Assembly: GCA_902766115.1 (NCBI GenBank)
Contig: CACXCL010000036.1
Location: 1 to 11,987 of the forward strand
DNA: 11,987 nucleotides
Reading direction: 5' to 3'
Source of the DNA: an uncultured Ruminococcus sp.
Lineage (GTDB): Bacteria; Bacillota; Clostridia; Oscillospirales; CAG-272
The translations under genes and the position numbers were made by a program. Below, in pieces: positions 1 to 4,839 of this stretch. A model generated the notes under the pieces. That model was not told the DNA's origin. It saw only the letters and a list, made by a program, of their open reading frames with translations, and made no database searches. Each line of letters starts with the position of its first letter. Positions within the stretch are counted from its first letter, which is position 1.

Positions 1-831
1 AAATACCTTCCCGTCGTATTCGATCCGGCTCAGCTCCGCCATGAGAGGCGCCTCTCCCTCGGTATAGGGACCGTCCGGTCCGTATTCGGGTCTGTAGAAG
101 TAAGCGATAAGGATCGTCGCCGCCTCTCCCCGTGATGTTTTTTCACAAAAATCGTCCCACAGGGCGCGCCCGCCTTTTTCTGCCCCTGCCACCAGCACGG
201 GAATCTCCCTGCAGATCTCGAGCAGGTCCTCCGCGTCGCAGAAGACGTCGCGGAAGAGAACGTCGCGGGGATCCATGTCGCTTCCGGACCAGCGATATTT
301 GTCAAATTCCTCTTTGCTGTCGTAGGTCCGCCCGGTCAAGTGAAGTGAGAGGTCGTTCAGGATGAAGACGTCGCCCACCTTCGGTAACAACTGGACGTTT
401 TCCTCTCCTTCGATGCTCATCACTGTGAACATCGATCCCGAATGTGGACAAATCTCGACTCGGACGCCGTTGTCATTTTCAAGGACGAAGAACTCGACTT
501 CTTTTATTATTGTATCCTTGCTATTGACGATTGTCTTCACCGGCTTTACGGTGATAGTTCCCAGAACGGCGTAGGACATATAGAGCGAGCCGCCGCTGCT
601 CCACGTCATGTTTTCCATGTCGATCTCAATATAAGGAATCGGAAATTCCTCAAGGTTCGCACCGTCGGGGTAGTAGAGTCCGCTCCTCAGCGTGACGGCT
701 TCGGGCCCCGTTTCGGTCTCCGTTTCCGCTCCGGACTCTTTTCCGCTGGTTTCTTTGTCCTTGTTCCCGGCGCATGAGATAAGCGGCAGGATAAGCGCCA
801 TCGCCAGCGCCAATATTACGATCCTTTTCAT
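1..831 (-). CDS. Putative secreted lipoprotein, 3' end outside window
   Basis: Reading leftwards from an ATG at 831-829, the frame stays open for 277 codons to the window edge, so the C-terminus is missing. The start follows an AAAGGAG site 5-6 nt upstream. The first 19 residues are a lipoprotein signal: basic MKR, a hydrophobic core, then the lipobox LISC with the modified Cys at residue 20. A Glu/Thr/Ser-rich linker (about 21-43) follows, as is usual for surface lipoproteins. The remainder is soluble and alpha/beta-looking. I do not recognise the family with confidence; the segment near residues 225-277 (acidic, ending in EYDGKVF) faintly recalls small lipoproteins of the DUF4362 type, which is only a hint. 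It begins 11 nt after the M56 protease gene and should be its cotranscribed third gene, under BlaI control; it may be a sensor or an effector of that system. Confidence 0.8.
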   Translation of the reverse strand, partial: MKRIVILALAMALILPLISCAGNKDKETSGKESGAETETETGPEAVTLRSGLYYPDGANLEEFPIPYIEIDMENMTWSSGGSLYMSYAVLGTITVKPVKTIVNSKDTIIKEVEFFVLENDNGVRVEICPHSGSMFTVMSIEGEENVQLLPKVGDVFILNDLSLHLTGRTYDSKEEFDKYRWSGSDMDPRDVLFRDVFCDAEDLLEICREIPVLVAGAEKGGRALWDDFCEKTSRGEAATILIAYFYRPEYGPDGPYTEGEAPLMAELSRIEYDGKVF

Positions 832-842
832 GTTTTCTCCTT

Positions 843-1757
843 TCATCCCGCGTTTGTGACGAGCAGGATTACGATCGCCGCCGCCAGCAGCGCGAAAAAC
901 GCCGCTGACAAAACGGTCATTTTCTTAAAGGACAGAATGCTCCTGATCCGGGGCTTCAGCTTCGCCCCGCCGAACGCCGAGGCGAAAACGTCCCCGCCCG
1001 CGGCGCACCTCAGCAGAGCCGCGGCGTATTCCTTCCGCTCCCCCTCGTCGAGCCGCGCCGCCGCCGCCTCGTCGCAGGCGAGCTCCAGATCCGTGAGAAA
1101 GAACTTCAGAAAGACCCACGACATGGGGTTGAACCAGTGGATCGCCGCCGTGACGAATCCGATCAGCCGCCACAGGTTGTCGCCGCGCCTTGCGTGGATC
1201 GCCTCGTGCATGACGACGTATCTTTTGTCATGTTCTCCGAGGCTGTCCGGCAGGACGATCTTCGGCTTTATGATCCCGTAGACCGCGGGGGTCTGTATCT
1301 CTCCGGACGTCCACACGTTCCCGCCCTTGTGACGGGCAGATTTCGTTTTCCGCAGGGAGGCGACGTACAGGGCGCCGATCACGGCGAGTATCACCGCGGC
1401 TGCGGCGACCCACACGATCCCGGACACGACGAATAACTTGTCGAGCACGGGACTTTTGAAGGTCAGGGGGAAATATTCGTCTGCCAATTCCATGCTGTTT
1501 GTCATGGATACTTTCACTTTGGACAGCGGTCGCGCCACGATGACGGTTTTGGTGGTGAACCGCGAGATCAGACTCATGAGGCTGTACCGGTTCCCGATGC
1601 CGAAGGGAAGGCACATCCTGATGAGCGGGACGGTCCACAGAAAGACCGCCACCCGCCGCGGGACGGCCCTCACGGACCGCACCGCCAGTACCACGAGCCC
1701 CGTGACCGTGGCGGTGATGCTCATGTTGAGCACCCAGTAAAAGATCCTGCCTATCAT
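843..1757 (-). CDS. BlaR1/MecR1-type M56 membrane metalloprotease
   Basis: A 304-residue integral membrane zinc protease of peptidase family M56. Hydrophobic segments lie near residues 5-25, 37-52 and 108-134; the zinc-binding HEAIH is at 184-188, and a downstream ELACDE (225-230) supplies the third-ligand region typical of the family. A last transmembrane segment (about 280-301) ends the protein. BlaR1 and MecR1 of staphylococci are nearly twice as long because they end in an extracellular penicillin-binding sensor domain; this protein stops five residues after the last helix, so it has no such sensor. Known role of the family: on receiving a signal, cleave or trigger cleavage of the partner BlaI repressor. 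The gene starts 4 nt after blaI stops, and its ribosome site AGGTGA contains the blaI stop codon, implying translational coupling. What it senses cannot be read from the sequence. Confidence 0.92.
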   Translation of the reverse strand: MIGRIFYWVLNMSITATVTGLVVLAVRSVRAVPRRVAVFLWTVPLIRMCLPFGIGNRYSLMSLISRFTTKTVIVARPLSKVKVSMTNSMELADEYFPLTFKSPVLDKLFVVSGIVWVAAAAVILAVIGALYVASLRKTKSARHKGGNVWTSGEIQTPAVYGIIKPKIVLPDSLGEHDKRYVVMHEAIHARRGDNLWRLIGFVTAAIHWFNPMSWVFLKFFLTDLELACDEAAAARLDEGERKEYAAALLRCAAGGDVFASAFGGAKLKPRIRSILSFKKMTVLSAAFFALLAAAIVILLVTNAG

Positions 1758-1761
1758 GATA

Positions 1762-2118
1762 TCACCTTTTTTCGATCATATCGCGCAGTTCTCTTATCTC
1801 CTCGTCGGTAAGCTCCTCGTCCTCCAGCAGGGCGGAGAACAGCGCGCGTTTCGATCCGCCGAAGATCTTGTCGATCAGGGAGCGGACCTCGGTCTTCTTT
1901 TCCTCATCCTCGGTGATGAGGGCGGTGCAGATGAATCCCGGGTCGTCCCGCCTGATGAAGCCCTTCGCACACAGTTTTTTGAGCACCGTGTAGGTGGTGT
2001 TCTTGTTCCATCCGATCGTTTCCGCGGCGATAAGGCTCACGTCCTTGGCGCTTACGGGACCCTTGTCCCAGATTATCCTCATCAGCTTCGCCTCGCTGTC
2101 AAAAAGCTTTTCTTTCAT
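1762..2118 (-). CDS. BlaI/MecI/CopY-family transcriptional repressor
   Basis: 118 residues, the usual size for this family. The N-terminal winged helix (about 1-75) has the hallmark pattern: SEAKLMRIIWDKGPVSAKDV, then WNKNTTYTVLKKLCAKGFI for the recognition helix and wing. The C-terminal helices (about 80-118) would form the dimer and carry the EEL..EEIRELRDMIEK ending. I chose the ATG at 2118 because GGAGG lies 7 nt upstream; a longer in-frame reading from 2181 would start inside the promoter. Its operon carries two palindromes that fit BlaI operators, so autorepression is very likely. In S. aureus BlaI the scissile bond is Asn101-Phe102; by my alignment that pair is Ala-Leu here, so any cleavage would use a different site. 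Confidence 0.95.
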   Translation of the reverse strand: MKEKLFDSEAKLMRIIWDKGPVSAKDVSLIAAETIGWNKNTTYTVLKKLCAKGFIRRDDPGFICTALITEDEEKKTEVRSLIDKIFGGSKRALFSALLEDEELTDEEIRELRDMIEKR

Positions 2119-2130
2119 AGAGATGCCTCC

Positions 2131-2156
2131 GTATAGACTATTGCTATAGTCTATAC
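2131..2156. promoter_or_regulatory. BlaI-type operator O1, perfect 10-bp palindrome
   Basis: GTATAGACTA (2131-2140) and TAGTCTATAC (2147-2156) are exact inverted repeats around a 6-nt spacer. The core ACTA-N6-TAGT has the same geometry as known BlaI/MecI operators. The site covers the -10 element and the likely transcription start of the blaI operon and ends close to the ribosome site, so bound repressor would block initiation. Confidence 0.88.
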
Positions 2157-2181
2157 TATCACAGTAGTCTGCGCTTGTCAA
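2153..2181 (-). promoter_or_regulatory. Promoter of the blaI-M56-lipoprotein operon
   Basis: On the minus strand a perfect -35 TTGACA (2181-2176), a 17-nt spacer and a -10 TAGTAT (2158-2153; four of six consensus bases). A run of T/A bases just upstream (2186-2197) could act as an UP element. Both BlaI palindromes lie on top of it. Predicted start is near 2146, giving a leader under 30 nt. Confidence 0.82.
2155..2168. promoter_or_regulatory. Second, degenerate BlaI-type operator O2
   Basis: ACTA (2155-2158), six bases, TAGT (2165-2168): the same ACTA-N6-TAGT core as O1, with its centre 18 bp away and located between the -10 and -35 boxes. The extended arms match O1 only partly. The two sites share two bases, so two dimers would sit side by side along the promoter, as seen in bla/mec regions. 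Confidence 0.68.
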
Positions 2182-2182
2182 G

Positions 2183-2200
2183 CGGTTTTAAAAAAAACCG
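2183..2200. other. A/T-rich inverted repeat upstream of blaI promoter
   Basis: CGGTTTT (2183-2189) and AAAACCG (2194-2200) form a 7-bp stem with a loop of four A. It abuts the -35 box of the blaI promoter. It overlaps a 15-nt string shared with the terminator at 3618. It could be a broken terminator or simply part of an UP element. Confidence 0.45.
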
Positions 2201-2277
2201 GAACGCGGTCGGCGCGGCGAGATAAGGATGTTTTTCACCTCATGTTTGCGTGGTGATTAAGCGAGCCCTAAAAAATG

Positions 2278-2310
2278 AAAGCAGACTGAAAATCAAAATC
2301 AGTCTGCTTT
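2278..2310 (-). terminator. Rho-independent terminator after the GNAT gene
   Basis: AAAGCAGACTGA (2278-2289) pairs perfectly with TCAGTCTGCTTT (2299-2310) around a 9-nt loop. On the minus strand the stem is followed after two bases by a T run (2276-2271); on the plus strand it runs into TTTTTC. It can therefore stop transcription in both directions, but with only minus-strand genes around it the natural role is to end the acetyltransferase transcript. Confidence 0.8.
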
Positions 2311-2327
2311 TTCTGTTCGGCCGGAAT

Positions 2328-2477
2328 AATGAAGACGTGCTGACGCACTAATGAAGACGTTCGCTTCGCTCACGAGTGAAGCGAAGTCGCCGTGTTCATT
2401 AAATCTGCCCCGCAGGAGCGACTTCATCAGCGAAGCGTCTTCATTCCTTCATTAGCCCGCTTGCGGGCGACTTCATT
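2328..2477. repeat. Hairpin array C, linker AATGAAGACG / GACTTCATT
   Basis: Short hairpins separated by a repeated linker. Linkers read AATGAAGACG at 2328-2337 and 2350-2359, then appear in reverse complement (GACTTCAT 2420-2427, CGTCTTCATT 2436-2445, GACTTCATT 2469-2477, plus TTCATTA at 2395 and 2448). Hairpins seen: GTGC/GCAC (2337-2348), TTCGCTTC/GAAGCGAA (2360-2385), CTGC/GCAG (2405-2415) and GCCCG/CGGGC (2455-2468). The array lies between the acetyltransferase stop and its terminator, in the 3' untranslated region of that transcript. No reading frame of interest is present. Confidence 0.7.
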
Positions 2478-2551
2478 TCGGCGCGGCATAGATATATATC
2501 AAAAGCATCCTTATCACGCCGCGCCGACAGCGCCCCGGGTTTACGGTCGTC

Positions 2552-3466
2552 TCATAACTGTTTCACGAACACGCGGTCCCCGTTTTTCGCCCGGATCCCG
2601 GGAGCCTTTTTGTACCCGCGGGCGAGGTAGAAGTCCTCCGCGGAGTCCGTGGTCAGGACCGCCGCGCCGTACCCCTTTTCCCGGAACCGTCCCTCAGTAA
2701 GGCGGAGGAGGGAGGTGCCGTGGCCTTCTCCCCGGCGTTCCGGCGAGACCCGGAACTCGCGGATAAAGCCGCAGGTCCCCTCGAAAAACCAGCTTGTGAA
2801 CGTGATGGGGCAGAACTGTATGAACCCGACGCAGTTTCCGCCTTCGTCGAGCCTCATGTACGCCTCGTTCATCCCGTCGTTCATCTCCCGGAACAGACCG
2901 TCCCGGTCATATGCGGCGATCCCGATCTCCGAAAAGTATTCCATGAAAGCGTCCTGGAACACCGGATCGGTGAAATCGTCGATGAGAACGTCGGAGAACG
3001 GGCCGTCCCCCTCGCCGAGCCGGAAGGTGAGGTTCAGGCAGTCCGGCGCGCCCTCGTCCACGTAGCCGGTATCGGTGAAACCGACCTTTTCGTAGACGCG
3101 GATGGCGGAGGTGTCCTCCTTGCTGACGCAGAGATCCACCCGGTCGTATTTCCGCTCCCGCCGGAGCTCCGCGAGTATCATCCGCAGCGCCTCGGTTCCG
3201 ATCCCCCGTCCCTGATACCGCGCGTCGATCATGAACTGCTGCAGGTCGTAGCACGCGGGCTCCTCGTCCAGGTCCTTCACCAGCGCGAGGCCGACAAGCT
3301 CGCCGTCGTCCTCGATCCCGATTACTCTCGCCCGGTGGTTGCGGTACGCGTACCCGCGGGCGATGATCCCCACGGGGCTGTCGAGATACTTCTTTTGCTC
3401 CTCCGCGACCTCGAGGGACGCGGCGCGGAGCAGGTTGTCTTCGTTGACTTCAATAAGTCTGATCAA
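2552..3466 (-). CDS. Tandem double GNAT acetyltransferase
   Basis: 304 residues containing two GNAT domains. Domain 1 (about 1-150) opens with IRLIEVNEDNLLRAASLEV and has the acetyl-CoA pyrophosphate-binding loop YQGRGIG at 84-90; its start and the FMIDARYQG core resemble BltD-type polyamine/aminoglycoside-like acetyltransferases. Domain 2 (about 152-304) has a second loop RRGEGHG at 244-250 and the usual GNAT ending with FYLARGYKK. Single GNATs are about 150-170 residues, so this is a fusion. I place the start at the TTG at 3466-3464: CGGAGG lies 8 nt upstream and the family similarity begins right there. A longer frame from a GTG at 3523 lacks a ribosome site. The gene has its own promoter and a structured leader with an upstream ORF. 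The substrate is unknown; polyamine is a guess from domain 1. Confidence 0.88.
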   Translation of the reverse strand: MIRLIEVNEDNLLRAASLEVAEEQKKYLDSPVGIIARGYAYRNHRARVIGIEDDGELVGLALVKDLDEEPACYDLQQFMIDARYQGRGIGTEALRMILAELRRERKYDRVDLCVSKEDTSAIRVYEKVGFTDTGYVDEGAPDCLNLTFRLGEGDGPFSDVLIDDFTDPVFQDAFMEYFSEIGIAAYDRDGLFREMNDGMNEAYMRLDEGGNCVGFIQFCPITFTSWFFEGTCGFIREFRVSPERRGEGHGTSLLRLTEGRFREKGYGAAVLTTDSAEDFYLARGYKKAPGIRAKNGDRVFVKQL

Positions 3467-3474
3467 TTTTCGAT

Positions 3475-3517
3475 CCTCCGTTTGATTATTTGGAGGGTCA
3501 ATTTTCGCGGGCCCTCC
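3475..3517 (-). promoter_or_regulatory. Competing hairpins at the GNAT ribosome site
   Basis: Three complementary segments on the transcript: GGAGGG (3517-3512, inside the upstream ORF), CCCTCC (3497-3492, directly after its stop codon) and GGAGG (3479-3475, the ribosome site of the acetyltransferase). Segment 2 can pair with segment 1 (6 bp, 14-nt loop) or with segment 3 (5 bp, 12-nt loop), but not both. A ribosome holding segment 1 would push segment 2 onto the ribosome site. This is the arithmetic of a translational attenuator; the regulation itself is inference. Confidence 0.5.
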
Positions 3518-3536
3518 GTACACGATATGTTTTCAT
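3498..3536 (-). CDS. Upstream ORF, 12-residue Arg-rich leader peptide
   Basis: ATG at 3536-3534, stop TGA at 3500-3498, encoding MKTYRVRRAREN. A purine-rich ribosome site (AAAGGGGTGA) lies about 7-9 nt upstream. Four of the twelve residues are Arg, including adjacent CGG-AGG codons that themselves form one arm of the leader hairpin. It lies in a different frame from the acetyltransferase and ends 31 nt before its TTG start. A leader peptide is plausible from position, ribosome site and structure; translation is not proven. Confidence 0.5.
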   Translation of the reverse strand: MKTYRVRRAREN

Positions 3537-3562
3537 ACGAGATCACCCCTTTTTTTGGATTT

Positions 3563-3579
3563 CCGCCCTGTCACGGCGG
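3563..3579 (-). other. 5'-terminal hairpin of the GNAT leader
   Basis: CCGCC (3563-3567) and GGCGG (3575-3579) form a 5-bp stem with a 7-nt loop. With the promoter at 3587-3615 the predicted start is near 3580, so the transcript would begin with this hairpin, a position that commonly protects mRNA from decay. Confidence 0.5.
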
Positions 3580-3586
3580 TATTTTT

Positions 3587-3615
3587 ATTGTAGCACGGCG
3601 CTGGCCCGGTGTCAA
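3587..3615 (-). promoter_or_regulatory. Near-consensus promoter of the GNAT gene
   Basis: On the minus strand TTGACA (3615-3610), a 17-nt spacer and TACAAT (3592-3587). Predicted start near 3580, leaving a leader of about 115 nt before the TTG start. It begins directly after the terminator of the guaA transcript, so the two units are cleanly separated. Confidence 0.87.
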
Positions 3616-3617
3616 CG

Positions 3618-3650
3618 AAAAAACCGGAACGCAAAATACGTTCCGGTTTT
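3618..3650 (-). terminator. Strong terminator of the ybjQ-cofE-guaA unit
   Basis: AAAACCGGAACG (3620-3631) and CGTTCCGGTTTT (3639-3650) form a perfect 12-bp stem with a 7-nt loop; on the minus strand the stem ends in a run of six T (3623-3618). It is separated from the guaA stop codon by the hairpin-rich repeat at 3651-3839. Confidence 0.9.
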
Positions 3651-3671
3651 AGTTTACAGTTTACAGTTTAC
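3651..3671. repeat. Three tandem AGTTTAC heptamers
   Basis: AGTTTAC occurs three times without gaps, directly followed by the first AGTTATGA linker of the hairpin array. The second copy of the array (11819-11832) is preceded by two AGTTATC heptamers instead, so the heptamers look like slipped variants of the linker and differ in number between copies. Confidence 0.85.
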
Positions 3672-3839
3672 AGTTATGATTTCGCCATGCGGCGAAAGTT
3701 ATGAATTCCGCTGCGCGGAACGTTATGATATTCTCGCCCGGCGAAGTCAACGTTGCCGGAGGCGACTCATAACTTTGCGAAGCAAATCATAACTCTAAAC
3801 TCGCCGTCAGGCGATCATAACTGCCGCGCTCCGCGCGGC
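3672..3839. repeat. Hairpin array A, copy 1: nested palindromic repeat
   Basis: Seven short hairpins joined by linkers. H1 TTTCGCC/GGCGAAA (3680-3697), H2 TTCCGC/GCGGAA (3706-3720), H3 TCGC/GCGA (3734-3744), H4 GTTGCC/GGCGAC with one G-U pair (3752-3766), H5 TTTGC/GCAAA (3774-3786), H6 TCGCC/GGCGA (3801-3814), H7 GCCGCGC/GCGCGGC (3823-3839). Linkers are GTTATGA at 3673, 3698 and 3722, and the reverse complement TCATAAC at 3767, 3787 and 3815, so outer, middle and inner linkers can pair in three nested levels. H7 touches the guaA stop codon and is absent from the visible part of copy 2. The element is the 3' untranslated region of guaA. Confidence 0.9.
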
Positions 3840-4817
3840 TCACTCCCATTCGATCGTCCCGGAGGGCTTAGGCGTCACGTCCCAGAGGACGCGGTTGACG
3901 CCCTTTACCTCGCCCGTGATGCGGGCGACGATCCTTTTGACCAGGTTAAAGTCCAGCTCAGCCACGTCTGCGGTCACGGCGTCCACGGTGTTCACCGCGC
4001 GGATCACCACGGGCCAGTCGTAGGTGCGCAGGCCGTCGGTGATGCCGGTGGATCTGAAATCGGGAACGATGGTGAAATACTGCCATACCTTGCCCTCGAG
4101 TCCCGCCCTTGCGAACTCCTCCCGGAGGATCGCGTCGCTCTCGCGGACAGCCTCAAGCCTGTCCCGGGTGATGGCGCCGACGCAGCGGACTCCGAGACCC
4201 GGTCCCGGGAAGGGCTGACGGTATACCATGTTGTCTGGGAGTCCCAGCTCCTTGCCCACCACGCGGACCTCGTCCTTGTAGAGGAACTTGACGGGCTCCA
4301 CCAGCTCGAAGTTGAGCTCCTCGGGAAGACCGCCCACGTTGTGGTGGCTCTTGACCGGACCGCTCTCGAGTATGTCAGGGTAGATGGTGCCCTGGGCGAG
4401 GAATCCGATTCCGTCGAGCTTCTTCGCCTCCTCGGCGAAGACGTCGATGAACTCTTTGCCGATGATCTTGCGCTTCCTTTCGGGATCGGCCACGCCGGCG
4501 AGCTTGTCGAGGAAGCGGTCCACCGCGTCCACGTAGATCAGATTTGCGCCCAGCTCCTCGCGGAACACCTTTATGACCTGTTCCGGCTCTCCTTTTCTGA
4601 GGAGACCGTGGTTGACGTGAACGCATACGAGGTTTTTGCCGATGGCGCGGATAAGGAGCGCCGCAACGACGGAGGAGTCCACACCGCCGGAGAGGGCGAG
4701 GAGCACCTTGCCGTCACCCACCTGCTCGCGGACGGCGGCGATCTGCTCGTCGATGAACGCCGAGGCGAGAGCGGGCGTCGTTATTCTTTCCATGGTTTCG
4801 GGTCTTCTGTTGCTCAT
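3840..4817 (-). CDS. guaA: GMP synthetase ATP-pyrophosphatase subunit, no glutaminase domain
   Basis: 325 residues that convert XMP to GMP in the last step of purine nucleotide synthesis. The PP-loop SGGVDSS is at 43-49, HHNVGG at 158-163, RQPFPGPGLGVR at 200-211, and the C-terminal dimerisation domain ends in the family signature TIEWE. The usual bacterial GuaA is about 510-525 residues because a class I glutamine amidotransferase domain comes first; here the protein begins about 35 residues before the PP-loop, so it is the stand-alone synthetase half, as in two-subunit archaeal enzymes. The glutaminase partner is not in the window. The start at 4817 has AAAGGA 10 nt upstream; it begins 22 nt after the CofE-like gene, clearly in one operon. 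Confidence 0.95.
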   Translation of the reverse strand: MSNRRPETMERITTPALASAFIDEQIAAVREQVGDGKVLLALSGGVDSSVVAALLIRAIGKNLVCVHVNHGLLRKGEPEQVIKVFREELGANLIYVDAVDRFLDKLAGVADPERKRKIIGKEFIDVFAEEAKKLDGIGFLAQGTIYPDILESGPVKSHHNVGGLPEELNFELVEPVKFLYKDEVRVVGKELGLPDNMVYRQPFPGPGLGVRCVGAITRDRLEAVRESDAILREEFARAGLEGKVWQYFTIVPDFRSTGITDGLRTYDWPVVIRAVNTVDAVTADVAELDFNLVKRIVARITGEVKGVNRVLWDVTPKPSGTIEWE

Positions 4818-4839
4818 TGTTATGCGTCCTTTCGTATTA

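Larger units (their letters stand above)
2209..2527. repeat. 319-bp segment bounded by 22-bp inverted repeats
   Basis: The left end (2209-2230, beginning TCGGCGCGGCG) and right end (2506-2527, ending CGCCGCGCCGA) are inverted copies with a single A/A mismatch in 22 positions. A third copy of the GC part, TCGGCGCGGC, sits at 2478-2487 and can pair with the right end as a local hairpin enclosing a GATATATATC palindrome. Inside lie a terminator hairpin and a hairpin array. No transposase and no flanking target duplication are visible, so this may be a MITE-like relic or a composite of repeats. It fills nearly all of the 370 nt between blaI and the acetyltransferase gene. Confidence 0.6.

Noticed and set aside
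843..2118. Beta-lactam resistance operon
   Set aside because: The regulator pair resembles BlaI/BlaR1, but the penicillin-binding sensor is missing and no beta-lactamase or PBP2a gene lies in the window.
2209..2527. Insertion sequence
   Set aside because: Although inverted ends are clear, there is no transposase reading frame and no flanking direct repeat, so only a non-autonomous or composite element can be suggested.
3467..3580. Known riboswitch in the acetyltransferase leader
   Set aside because: No recognised aptamer consensus was seen; the structure is explained better by the upstream ORF and three short complementary segments.
2720..3652. Plus-strand reading frame of 310 codons opposite the acetyltransferase
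   Set aside because: It lies over the two intact GNAT domains and runs through the promoter and terminator region; composition is that of an antisense shadow.
3722..3773. Integron attC-like site, because GTT...AAC ends and an imperfect palindrome are present
   Set aside because: The linkers GTTATGA and TCATAAC do not fit the attC core patterns GTTRRRY and RYYYAAC, and no integrase or gene cassette layout is visible.
3672..3839. Regular short repeats with intervening segments, as in a CRISPR array
   Set aside because: The repeated units are only 7-8 nt, the intervals are themselves palindromic and of unequal length, the linker changes orientation midway, and no cas-like gene is present.
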